Source: Isoetes taiwanensis (lineage: Eukaryota > Streptophyta > Lycopodiopsida > Isoetales > Isoetaceae). From it: 64,000 bases of DNA. Of the stretch, positions 1 through 9,699 are shown in pieces. The notes below the pieces were generated by a model. It was not told the DNA's origin. It did no database searches and saw only the letters and a program-made list of their open reading frames with translations. The stretch lies in NCBI GenBank assembly GCA_021234155.1, contig JAJEKV010000025.1, positions 5,501,310 to 5,565,309 of the forward strand. The letters are read 5' to 3'. Both the position numbers and the translations under genes were made by a program. Position 1 is the first letter of the stretch; each line of letters opens with the position of its first letter.

Positions 1-190
1 TCCGACTTCATTCAAGACTTCCCTTTCGATGCGTTGAACTTGAGGCAGACATCACAGCAGCAGACAGATCGATCAGCCGGCAGGCGCCAAAAAGAAGCCA
101 CGAAAAGGGGGAAAAAGAAGTTTTCTTAGTATTTGACCTTTTATTTTTATTGCTCTGATAATTAAATCAATTTAATGGTTAATTAAATTT
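1..190. other. No gene seen
   Basis: AT-rich sequence with no supported coding region. It ends immediately before the palindrome cluster at 191. Confidence 0.5.
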
Positions 191-349
191 GCTACCGGGA
201 ACTCAAGTTCCCATCTATGGGAACTTCGTCCGGAACGTAGTTCCCGGTAGCAGACATTGTGGGAACTTGGCTAAGAGTTCCCGGAACTCTGGACCCTCGG
301 GAACGGAGTTGGGAACGGGAACCAAGTTCGGAACTTGGTTCCCGGTAGC
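191..349. repeat. Palindromic cluster (GCTACCGGGAACT / inverted)
   Basis: The stretch begins GCTACCGGGAACTCAAGTTC and ends with the inverted form GGTTCCCGGTAGC. A third inverted end lies at about 239-252, so 191-252 is itself an inverted repeat. The core GGGAACTTGG and its complement recur through the interval. It looks like a small foldback or MITE-like unit of 159 bp. No convincing target-site duplication was seen; the flanks are AAATTT on the left and TATGATTT on the right. Confidence 0.6.
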
Positions 350-551
350 TATGATTTTGATGCGTCTGCCAGTAGCACCGTGCCACGTTGAGGACCATGC
401 ATTCCGGAGTGTTGACCTACATTCCAGAGTGTTTACCCTTCATTCTTAAGCTTTTTACTTGCATCAGAATGCCTCCTAAGTATTTTCCACGTTACAAGAA
501 TGTCCGTTTAGGGGATATTCCTGAGATGTCAACAGGGCTCCGCGCCACACC

Positions 552-617
552 TGCGTCACCCTGTTTCCATCTCAGGAATGTCCATGCGTCACCCTGTTTC
601 CATCTCAGGAATGTCCC
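552..617. repeat. Tandem repeat, 33-bp unit, two copies
   Basis: Two adjacent near-identical copies of a unit starting TGCGTCACCCTGTTTCCATC, at 552 and 585. No coding role is apparent. Confidence 0.8.
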
Positions 618-671
618 CTAAATGGGACATGTCCCCTAAAGTTTCTTTAAGACTGCGTCTAGAACATCACC

Positions 672-829
672 AGTGAAAAGATCTTGAGTTCATTTGCGAA
701 CACCATAGGGATCACAACTTCTTGAGTTGATTTGGGAAGACCATAGGAGTGAAAAGATCTTGAGTTCATTTGGGAACACCATAGGGATCACAACTTCTTG
801 AGTTGATTTGGGAACACCATAGGGATCAC
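672..829. repeat. Tandem repeat, 76-bp unit, two copies
   Basis: A 76-bp unit beginning AGTGAAAAGATCTTGAGTTC starts at 672 and again at 748. Each unit contains two related halves around CTTGAGTT and ACCATAGGGATCACA, so the array probably grew from a shorter repeat. Confidence 0.75.
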
Positions 830-1499
830 AGGAAAGATTGTCCCAAACTAGGACTTTGTAGGAACCAGATCTATTAGCTGTTTAATTTGATGAAGATTAA
901 GATATCACCAAATAAAACCTTGCTTTTGGGATTTTTATAAAATGCACTTAATGGATCAAGGATAATGGCTCGATCTATAGGATCTATAGGAGTTGGGATC
1001 GGAGAAAGAATGGAGAGTGGAAAGGGATTTAGGATTTAAGTCTCTTTTATTTTTCATTGAGAAAACTTATGGCAGAAATGCTACAAAGGAAGAAAACATA
1101 TGGAAGGAAATAAAGAGAGGCGCAAAAATAGATGAGAGAATGGAAAGAAATCTAACTATCAGAACAGATCAAGAATTGATCCCAATTGCCAAAGAAGCAG
1201 CTACCAGCTACCACCATTTTTCAAGTGTCAAAATTATTATGCATATCCACGTTTGTCCACTGGCAATTTAGTTGAAATATCCCTGTTGCTGAGCAATTCT
1301 TACTTCCAACAAATTCCTCAAGCCAGAAATCAATGATCTTAGTCTCAAATTCCACACAACTTGGTAGAAAAGCATCACATGATCCAAGAAGAATTGATTG
1401 GTATCAATAAAGATCAGATGGAGACGCATAAATGAAATCACACGAACATCTCTTTCCCTCTTTGATGATAGCAAAACTTTTAACATCCGTAGAGAGCTT
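830..1499. other. No gene seen
   Basis: Short open frames exist at 993-1271 (+) and in the part of 1268-1570 (-) below 1500. I recognise nothing in them beyond a possible continuation of the RNase H remnant to the right. Confidence 0.35.
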
Positions 1500-2048
1500 A
1501 AGATGTCTAGAATCATAAAATGTTGACCCTTAACAAGGGTAGCTAATAGATCATTTGAATTCCTACTCAATTCGAGTTAGAATTCAATTATCTAGAGAGA
1601 AATTGACCAAGAAACAGATTCAAATAGAAAAAGGTAGGAAAGGACAAAGAAGCAAGAAAAATGGCGCATCTAGTTTTTCACTAGCTCAAACAAAAAACTA
1701 TGATTTATGTTCCAATGAAAAAAGGTGTGACAATCGAATTTTGGCCAGATTGCGAAGCTTCTCCAGCTCTTTGTTCCTTCTTTGATATTCATTACTGATT
1801 TGCCTGCAAACTAGTTGGAAATCTTCAAAGATGACAAGATTAGTAACACCCATAGATCTAGCATCATCAAGTCCTTCAAGAAAGCCCACATACTTTGCTA
1901 CATTTGAAGTAATATTATGGTGAATTCTACCAATATTAGCTATGGTCTTATAATTAGCATCCTCGAGCAACAGCAGCCGCAGTAGCAACATGTAAACCTT
2001 TAGATACACTACCATCAAACCATAAAAAGACATGCTTAGTTTTTTCAC
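1500..2048 (-). pseudogene. Broken RNase H-like domain
   Basis: Seen: on the minus strand near 2030-1990 one frame reads FDGSVSKG, matching the start of plant RNase H-like domains, where the Asp is catalytic. It then hits a stop. A second frame continues with NITSNVAKYVGFLEGLDDA, then IFEDFQLVCRQISNEYQRRN. These match the family blocks NNVAEYxALxxGL and GDSxLVxxQ, and the second catalytic Asp is kept. The ORF at 1268-1570 opens with SRNSNDLLATLV, which resembles the domain's closing block (N..AD.LA). Family knowledge: such domains occur in retroelement polyproteins and in plant RVT_3 proteins. At least one frameshift separates the two blocks and no reverse transcriptase is nearby, so I infer a dead fragment of retroelement origin. 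Confidence 0.55.
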
Positions 2049-2838
2049 AATCTTTTGGAGCTTCTAGAATCAAAGGTACATTAAGCTCTGACTAGAAACA
2101 CAAATGTTGAGACTGTATAGGCTAGAATCTTAGGAAATTAACAACTCTTCCTTAAGGAAATGTAAGTCATGATTGGAACTGCCTTCTTTGTTGTAAATGA
2201 TTGTAGTCTTAACACCATTTGAAATAGTTCAAGTGCCTTCATACCACATTGGTCGCGCATCCACTGTACACGTCCATTTTCTTCCAAAACAATGTTTAAA
2301 TTGAAACGCACTAATTTGCTACAAATGCACTATAAAAGGAATCTTTAAAAGATTCCCTAAAATTCCCTCTAAAATGTCCCTTTTTAGGTTAATTTGTGAC
2401 AAGTGTGACAATTTGAATATTTTAGGTACTATTTTTGAGGGATTAATTCAATTTAGCTTCCATGCAAAATTGTTTGATACCTCTTTTTAGCCCCCTAGTT
2501 TGGTATGAAAAATTGTAGCAATTTTAGAAACTAAAAAAAAGTAGACATTGAAAAAAACATCAAGTGCACTAGAGCGACAAAAAGAGCATGCATTCAAAGT
2601 TTTTGAAATCACCACAAATTTTTGAACATAATTGTACAAAATGTAGTAGATTTGACATTTTAAACAAAGTTACACTTTGCGGCTAGTTCATGATGCATGT
2701 TATCGTCTGACCATGATCACCAGAGCTATTCGTGTCTACCCAACCTGCATGATCACAACATGCAACTTGTTAGCTTCATACATTGTTTCATAAAAGGTGT
2801 TTTTTAGATTTAGTTCGTAGGTTTTAAATTTTCCAAAC
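2049..2838. other. No gene seen
   Basis: AT-rich sequence with no open frame or repeat that I can support. Confidence 0.45.
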
Positions 2839-3070
2839 GGTATAAATTTATACCAAAGGGAAGCTCAGGAGGCATTGCACCAAACGGCATAAATTTATAC
2901 AACGTGAGCTCGGCCGGTATAAATTTATACCGCCAGTGAGCTCAAGCGGTATAAATTTATACTGCCAGTGAACTCGAGTGGTATAAATTTATACCGCCAG
3001 TGAGCTCAAGCGGTATAAGTTTATACAATCTTCCCACATGAACATGTCGGGAGCAGTATAAATTTATACC
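2839..3070. repeat. Array of GGTATAAATTTATACC palindromes, 32-bp period
   Basis: The 16-bp perfect palindrome GGTATAAATTTATACC or a close variant occurs at 2839, 2885, 2916, 2948, 2980, 3012 and 3056. The four copies from 2916 to 3027 are spaced exactly 32 bp apart and are separated by a GCCAGTGAGCTCAAGC-like spacer. Outer copies are less regular. Each palindrome contains TATAAAT on both strands. No ORF overlaps it. Confidence 0.85.
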
Positions 3071-3182
3071 GAAATGTCTTATAAAGGAAGTCATGGTGTA
3101 CATTTATACTACGAGCTCTCATGAAAAACATTTCATTATAAATTTCATACATTATAATACAAGAAAATTCTAGTATCTGGAA

Positions 3183-3245
3183 CTTTTATTATGGTTATCG
3201 CGGCGGCCTTTTATTATGGTTATCGCGGCGGCCAAGGCCGCCGCG
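3183..3245. repeat. 25-bp tandem duplication with GC-rich perfect palindrome
   Basis: CTTTTATTATGGTTATCGCG begins two adjacent 25-bp copies, at 3183 and 3208. The second runs into CGCGGCGGCC-AA-GGCCGCCGCG (3224-3245), a perfect 10-bp stem with a 2-base loop. It stands out against AT-rich surroundings. Confidence 0.8.
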
Positions 3246-5825
3246 AACATTTCTCTTCCTTTGGGCCCGAAAGCTTTATACTGGTTTTCCATAACAAATT
3301 AGGTGTCTATGGTCATTTGGCATAATAAACTAGGTGTTTATGCGCCCTTAATCTGTTACTGTTGTAACACCTCTGCAAACAGCTGAGATTTTATCTCAAC
3401 TTAAAACTTGAGGACTAGTTTGTCAAGGAGAATGGTTGTGCCTCTACTATAGAGAGAACCATCAACTCCAATGTTGAATGCCTTGAGGGGGAGATGATAG
3501 GCAAACATACCATATATATCTCTTTATCGATTCAAACAATAACAATGGAGGCCATATGAATGTCTTTAGAGAATTTAACAACCACATTGGAGGCCCTATG
3601 TATGTCTTCAAAGAATAACATTTCCTAAAAACGTATAGACCATGCTCCATCGACGTTTTAGTTGTATTTTGCAGCTTACTGCAGATTGTTGATAATTCCA
3701 CGTAACCACTATCAACGGCTCCCAAGAAGCCACTCATTTGTTGGTAAAAGATTGCCACATCACAGCCATTATTGAGCAGCAGTACAGACCACCCGTTCAA
3801 ACATTCAAACCTCTATGGATATGGTTATTGGCTGTGGGGGCAACTATGGCTGCCTCCTCGTCTTCATGGGTGCTAGCCGGGAGCATTGCCAACAGGCCCA
3901 AAGTAGGAGTTTGCCGTGGACCGTAATTTGGTTATAGGAAACTGTATCAATTCTCATCAACGACTGCCCAGCTTGCAAGGGCAACTAGCGAAGTAGGGAC
4001 TTCCATTTCAGCTGCAACTACAAAGGGAATCGTGATACAGAATGGTCCATCACTAAGGTATTTCAACCTTGAATTCTCTCATGGTTGTTGCCTTTGAAAA
4101 TGGCACGTTGTAGAACCTGCTTATATGAGAAAAGTTGTCTCGATAATTTATCCTGTGATCTCAATTGTGTGAGAATATTTTTGGGGATTTATACACTGTC
4201 ACTAACCTCGTCTAAGGAGATTTTCTAGTATCGAGGCACTTGAAAGGATAATTTGATCTATGAACTCTACCTTAGCAACCCAATAAGTTTCATGTTCAGG
4301 CTTAGCTGAAAGTTTCTTATCAGCTAGTCTTTTCCTTGGAAACAAAGATATTTTCAGTTACTTGCCTTCAGTTATTTTTCTCTTTATGTCCAACCCTTCT
4401 TTCTTTATTGTGAGTTGGGATATTCTTGCATCTCCATCTTTTGTTATCTATTGAACAAAATAGATTTAAGTTACCAATTTGTCTTTGAAGCAAGAGAAAT
4501 TCCTATCCTCTCACAGTTACAAACTCTGTGTTGATCCATCAGTCACATCAATTCTAATGTTCGTGAACCGTGCATCACTTTTTTGCTAATTTCAAGTTCG
4601 CATTATTATTGCAATCAAATTGTCCAATGATTCAGCCGCACCTCAATACTATCATCACCTTTGTTGCTAATGTCAAGTTAGCACTGATATTGTAATCAAG
4701 CTATAAATGTGTAATAATACTGAAAATTATAGGAGTTTAGGAAATAATCGAGAACTCAGGCATGGATCAGTGTAATCATTTCACTGAAATTTAGTAAACT
4801 GGTGGATTTACAAACATTATCTCTCATCTTGTTTATCTTGCGATGACAGACATCATTTGGAACCATTGGTCTTACACTTGGCAAACCACAGCTCTGGTTT
4901 TACTGTATCAGTAAAAGAAAAAAAACACATGGACTCTTATATCCTTTTCAAAAACCATATGCATACGAAAATTCTGCCCTTGATTCTATTTGCTCCGGCT
5001 TCAAGGTGAGATTTCTATAAAACCGGAGCTTCAGTAGGCCGATTTAGGTTCAGAAATGAAGGCGACGTCAGCAGGGTGATTTAGGGTCGAAAATGAACAT
5101 GCATTCAAAAAATCGCTGTGATGACAAATCTTCCTTGCTCTGTCTATGACGGAACACTCAGATCATGGTATTCCCCTACAGAGATTTAATGTTATCTCTG
5201 ATACCGAAAGCGCGAACCTATCTGCGTCAATAGCACATAAACTTAAAAAAAAAAACAGAACAGACAGACACGGTCCAGATATTCTCAATACCTACACACG
5301 GTGACATCAGCTCATGTTTCAACTTGTTTAGAGTCCGCCCGAGCCTAAAAATCCAACACAACTCTTACAAGTTTGAAAAGCAAGCCTTGATTTAACCCAA
5401 CAGAGCTTGTATCATCACTCTCCACAAACTCCGACCGCTGCACAGCCGCTATTGGGTTGACTGACGAACCGCCTTCTTCTCCCTTTTATACGAAGACAAA
5501 GACCTATCTAAACCATTCGAGAAGCCGCCAGAACTTCCGAACTAGCTTCCAGAAAGGCCCTGATACTTTCCTCCACATCTTGGAACCTTCTAGGAGCTTC
5601 CATTGGACGTACCATTGAAATATTTGCATTTTAATGTCTAATTATAGAACATTCTAGAATCTACCCTGAATCCTTGCAGGTCAAATCCATGTTGAATCAG
5701 GTTTATTCCAAGTCGAATCCATTGTGCAGGTCGAATCCAGGCTGAATCAGGTGCTTTAAGGCATGGTCTGAATCACAGCAGACATGGTCGAATAGCTTTT
5801 GATGGTTTTGAATGGGTTTTCACAG
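3246..5825. other. No gene seen
   Basis: About 2.6 kb without a recognisable coding region. ORFs at 3462-3800 (-) and 3738-3926 (+) have no feature I can recognise. A degenerate run of GCAGGTCGAATCC-like words lies near 5675-5750. Confidence 0.4.
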
Positions 5826-5920
5826 CAGATATCCCACTTGATGCGCTACAGAATACTCCAGGTCATAAATCACATCAGATATCCCACTTGGTGCGCTACA
5901 GAATACTCCAGGTCAGAAAT
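5826..5920. repeat. Tandem repeat, 50-bp unit, two copies
   Basis: CAGATATCCCACTTG starts at 5826 and 5876. The copies are nearly identical through GCTACAGAATACTCCAGGTC. Confidence 0.85.
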
Positions 5921-7030
5921 TTTTCAAGTTCCAGATCATAGAGAGTTTCCAAATCATAAAAATACTCTCAAGTTTTAGATGATACACAGTTCTGGCTTTG
6001 CTTTTTACATTGTTGAAACATGTCGTTGGTTTGTACTCTATCATTGGACAAATACTTGTTGAGTTTCAAGAAATTAAATTAAATTAAATATATTGATCAA
6101 GCCATTTAGGCCCCCAGGCCTCTATGGCAAAAATTTACAACATGTTCAAGGCACTAGTCTAGTGCACCACTGGCTTCAATCAAATGAGCATGTATGAAGA
6201 GCTCTAAAATCTCCTCTCTTTCTTTAAAAACCTCTTTTATATAGGTGCTCAGAGTACACGGTGGTAGGTTAAAAAGTGAATACAAATCTGTAACATCAAT
6301 ATTGTGCTTAGCACGTTGGACGGATTAGACATATGGGAGGTTGGAAATTTGCTACAATTTGATGGATTTATCCACCTCAAATCACTTGGTATTTGTTTCA
6401 AAATGGCATGCATTCAGAACAATTTTTCTTACGATTCACAGACCAGTTGGAAATTGTGCAGGTCCAGATCCATGGCAGATACTAGACTCCCTGGGACAAG
6501 ACTGTGCAAACCTAGCTTATTCACAAGAAGTTATGATGAATGCTTTAGGGACTATGCAGCGGCTTCTTTTGCTAAAGATGACACTGGCTAATGGAAGGAT
6601 CTATTGTCTTATTAGCTGTTTGCATAATGTTTTGCCTCTTCTGCCTCTTAATGTGCATGAGTCAAAGTAGCATGGCAAAGTGTTTGTATTCAGATGCATG
6701 TAGTCCAGCTTCTCTCATTTCTAATGGACCTTGATTATGGCAATAAGATGCAGCATGACTTAGCCTTTTTAAGATCTGTAATCATGTCTATTTAAGAGCC
6801 ATAATTCATGATTATGGTCTATTTTAAAATCTGTAATTCATGTCTAGTAGATCATCATAAAATATAGAACAGTCCAGAACATGTCTGCCTTTAACACAAG
6901 CTGAATGCAGGTGCAAGACAGTTGGTAGTAAACAATTTTTCTTGTAACTTCAGCATTCATGCTGTTTGTAGAAAATATTCAAGTTCATCAATATTTCATC
7001 CTATAATAGCATTGTACACAAGCTTTCTCC
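5921..7030. other. No supported gene
   Basis: Two overlapping + frames at 6304-6670 are open for about 95-109 codons. Neither resembles a family I know and neither has a clear promoter or splice signal. I leave them uncalled. Confidence 0.35.
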
Positions 7031-7122
7031 TGGTAATGGAATTGTTAAGTTTGTGTTTGGGCAAAAATTAAATGTGCCCTGGTAATAAAATTATTACGTT
7101 TGTGTTTGGGCAAAAATTAAAT
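7031..7122. repeat. Tandem duplication, 49-bp period
   Basis: TTTGTGTTTGGGCAAAAATT and its upstream TGGTAAT(A/G) block occur twice, starting at 7031 and 7080. Confidence 0.75.
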
Positions 7123-7239
7123 TACTAAGCAGAAAAGACTCGTATGAGCAATGAACATATATGAACTCTGGTTGTAATCTATTTATAAATTTTAATCAAT
7201 AGTTAAAGGTACATTTGGCTACCGGTAAAAAAACTGCAT

Positions 7240-7456
7240 GCCAAAAAGTTTTCGAGGGATTTTTATCGTCTGTGGAGACCAATTGGTCTATGGGACCCAA
7301 AAGGAGGCACAACAAGCATATTACTGTCCGGGTTCATGACCTCTTGAAGGTATGATCCCAACATCCATACTACGGCCGTGCTCAACATCTCATGCATGGG
7401 CTGGCCAGGAGGGACCAGCTCAGCATAGCATATCCAAATGTCAACATATGCTCTGA
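7240..7456 (-). pseudogene. LINE-B ORF2 extreme C-terminus and 3' tail
   Basis: On the minus strand a frame starting at the LINE-A target-site duplication reads RAYVDIWICYAELVPPGQP and stays open for about 60 codons. It stops in the shared 3' motif (GGTCCCATAGACC on the + strand-complement side). It is in the frame expected to follow LINE-B's zinc knuckle at 25128-25200, where the last residues before the break are LRAC. The LINE-A insertion therefore lies inside codons of this protein. The conserved 3' motif precedes ACGATAAAAAT at 7254-7264. I could not place the exact 3' terminus of the element. Confidence 0.6.
7448..7456. repeat. Target-site duplication of LINE-A (3' side copy)
   Basis: ATGCTCTGA lies here immediately before the (GAAG)n tail of LINE-A. 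The same 9 bp occurs at 25119-25127 at its 5' end. With one indel the match extends (CATATGCTCTGA versus CATGCTCTGA). Confidence 0.8.
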
Positions 7457-8146
7457 AGGAAGGAAGGAAGGAAGGAAGTATATTTTAACGTCCGCGGAGG
7501 CCAAACTTGACCTATGAGACGGTACATGCAGTACACAAAGCAGATAAAACCACAGCAAAAAGACAAATGCTACTATACAATGTGTCCCTACTACTGGGAT
7601 GAAAAAACCCCCACATGGGAGGAAAAACCCTGGTAGTAGGCTCTCAGATCCCTTGTCCTGTAAAGGGATTCTCCTCGACGGGTAGAGACTTGCAAAATGT
7701 AGGATGCGAGACGCAGCAAACCATTGGCGATGCCAAGAATTGATGCAACACGGCTTTGAGCATCTAAGATCAGCATGTGTTGCTTTCGATATGCGATATG
7801 CTCTTAGGACACTCTTGCGAGCATGGTGCTCATCCTCCCGGGGATTCTCCGCCCTCCATCTCAGTCCAACGACTGCCTCACCTCCGAGATGATGGGACCC
7901 GTCCTCCGCGGAGGCAATAGCTCTCCGTTTCTTCATAGATATATGCGCTTTTCAGTAATGCGGTGTGGGCCATGTTCCAAAGGTTGGATTAACTTGGCGG
8001 TGGTAGTGCTCGCTTTAGGCTTTTGCACGAAGTGGTTGCATCCCACGAGTGGTGGCAAAGCTCGCCATTGTGTGTACACGCCCCTCGGGCATCGCATAGC
8101 CACAATCGGCCGTAGTCTATAGACCACGCTATGAAACCACCCCCGT
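7457..8146 (-). pseudogene. LINE-A ORF2 C-terminal part and 3' end
   Basis: This continues LINE-A ORF2 on the far side of the Ty3-type insertion. Seen: minus-strand frames carry SWDATTSCKSLKRALPP, which aligns with LWDASTLEQVKMALPML in LINE-B at about 25380. Further on, MLILDAQSRVASILGIANG aligns loosely with the LINE-B tail. Several frameshifts separate these blocks. The 3' end is the shared TTTTAACGTCCGCGGAGGCC motif (+ strand, 7483-7502) followed by a GAAG microsatellite. The open frame 7382-7936 runs through the element end and the target-site duplication, so it is not a gene. Confidence 0.65.
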
Positions 8147-9681
8147 TGACGTTCGGTACAAAGATACGCCTCCCGGGACGCATATTGTATGCGCCACGCC
8201 ACGCCAAGTACGCCACCCCCATTGACGGTACGCCAATGGCATAGCCGTAAGTAGCCCTAGGGGCAACTTGCTAGGAGTGTTCATATATTATTAATGTGCA
8301 CATGCTTACATAACGAGGGGCACACCTTTCCATGTTGGCATATTTTGCCACCTAGCCACTAAAGGCAAGTGGGGCCTTTCCAATTATCCCACATGCCAAA
8401 TTGGGTAATTGGAAACCCTAGCCTAAACCCCATGTCTATTTAGGGTAGGGAAACCCTAGCTTGCTAGTTTTTCGTCCTTAGGGTTTTAGAGCTCGGTTTG
8501 GCTGCCTCAGAGCCAAAACCGCCTCCCGCGCCTGCCCAATTGCGCCATCGGTTTCCATCTCATTTACCGGATTGGGATGGTTGAACTCGTGTCGAGGAGC
8601 CACTCAAGGATCGGGTATTTTGGTCGATTTAATAGCTTAAACCGCCTTCTAGTCATAGAATCGGTGGGTTTAGACTATTAAATTGCCCATAATGTATCTA
8701 GATCTTAGATCTCGGACACTAACTAAAGAACCTAACTCTATGATTAGATCTAGTTCTTTAGCTCTTCCGTGATATATTTGGATGATGTATTTCCAGGAAC
8801 TCCCTTGTATTGGGAAGGGGGTAGAGGCCCTAAAGCTTGTAGTTGATGCTCCTAGAGTAGCCTCCTAGCACACACCCACTGTACAAGAGCCACACCGGGT
8901 TGGGGTGAAGGGGCCGACCGCTAAGAAGGAGATTCATGTCCCGATTCTGAATCCATCCCCCGGTGTGTGTAAGCCTCCCTGGGATCATTGTGACTAGGTC
9001 CGATGGCTTACCACACGAAGTCGGTAAGGCATGGGCTCGACACCGTGAAGTGGTGTACACTTTCCAAAGGGTTCAAATGAAATCTGCGCAAAGGGCCCTC
9101 TAGTCACCTTTGAGTTAGCATGTAGATCTCTCGAGGGAGTGATCCCTACCGCCCCATCGAACCGGGAGGATGAGACCCCAGAATAGCCCCTTCCGCTATG
9201 CATCCCATGGGTCACACAGTCCCTCGACACTTTTCAACCTAATACCGCAAAGTGTGCACAGAGGGGCGGATGGAGGGACAACCCTATGCCATGTTCTTAT
9301 GCCAGCCCAAATCCATTGCCATGAATTCGCCGTCAAGAATCGACTCGAGACCCAAGCCGCCCGGCCATCCTTTGAGTCCGGCCCTTGCAGAATCCCCTAT
9401 GTGATGTCTTGATTTGTCTATGCAGATATGAGGAGGACCATCCTTCTAGATGGTCACAGGATGTTGATGTATGTGCTACTCGACATGTATGTTTACGCTC
9501 CGCAGCCTAGGGTAGGCCCTCGAGGGAGACGGGGTAGAATGACACCTTTCACTCTTCCCACCGGGCTAGACCTCAGGTACGGTGCAAAGGATATGGAGGG
9601 CCTTGTATCGAGATGGAGCTGGTGTGGGGAAGAACTTCCGCTTGTATCCTGCGAGTGCACCGCATACCAGTGGGGACGCCA
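8147..9681 (+). repeat. 5' LTR of the Ty3-type element
   Basis: Starts TGACGTTC and ends GGGGACGCCA. It is homologous to 19615-21153 along its whole length, with blocks such as CACCTTTCCATGTTGGCATA nearly identical. Small ORFs inside it are not genes. Confidence 0.9.
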
Positions 9682-9682
9682 C

Positions 9683-9698
9683 TGGGTATCGTGAGCAA
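9683..9698 (+). promoter_or_regulatory. Primer-binding site, tRNA-Met type (degraded)
   Basis: TGGGTATCGTGAGCAATG lies one base inside the 5' LTR. The standard plant tRNA-Met binding site is TGGTATCAGAGC, so this is that site with an extra G and CAG changed to CGTG. Confidence 0.75.
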
Positions 9699-9699
9699 T

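Noticed and set aside
2839-3070. CRISPR-like array (32-bp spacing)
   Set aside because: Repeats are palindromes with near-identical spacers, not unique spacers. The sequence is plainly eukaryotic and has no cas genes.
7382-7936. 184-codon minus ORF as a gene
   Set aside because: It passes through the 3' end, tetranucleotide tail and target-site duplication of LINE-A.
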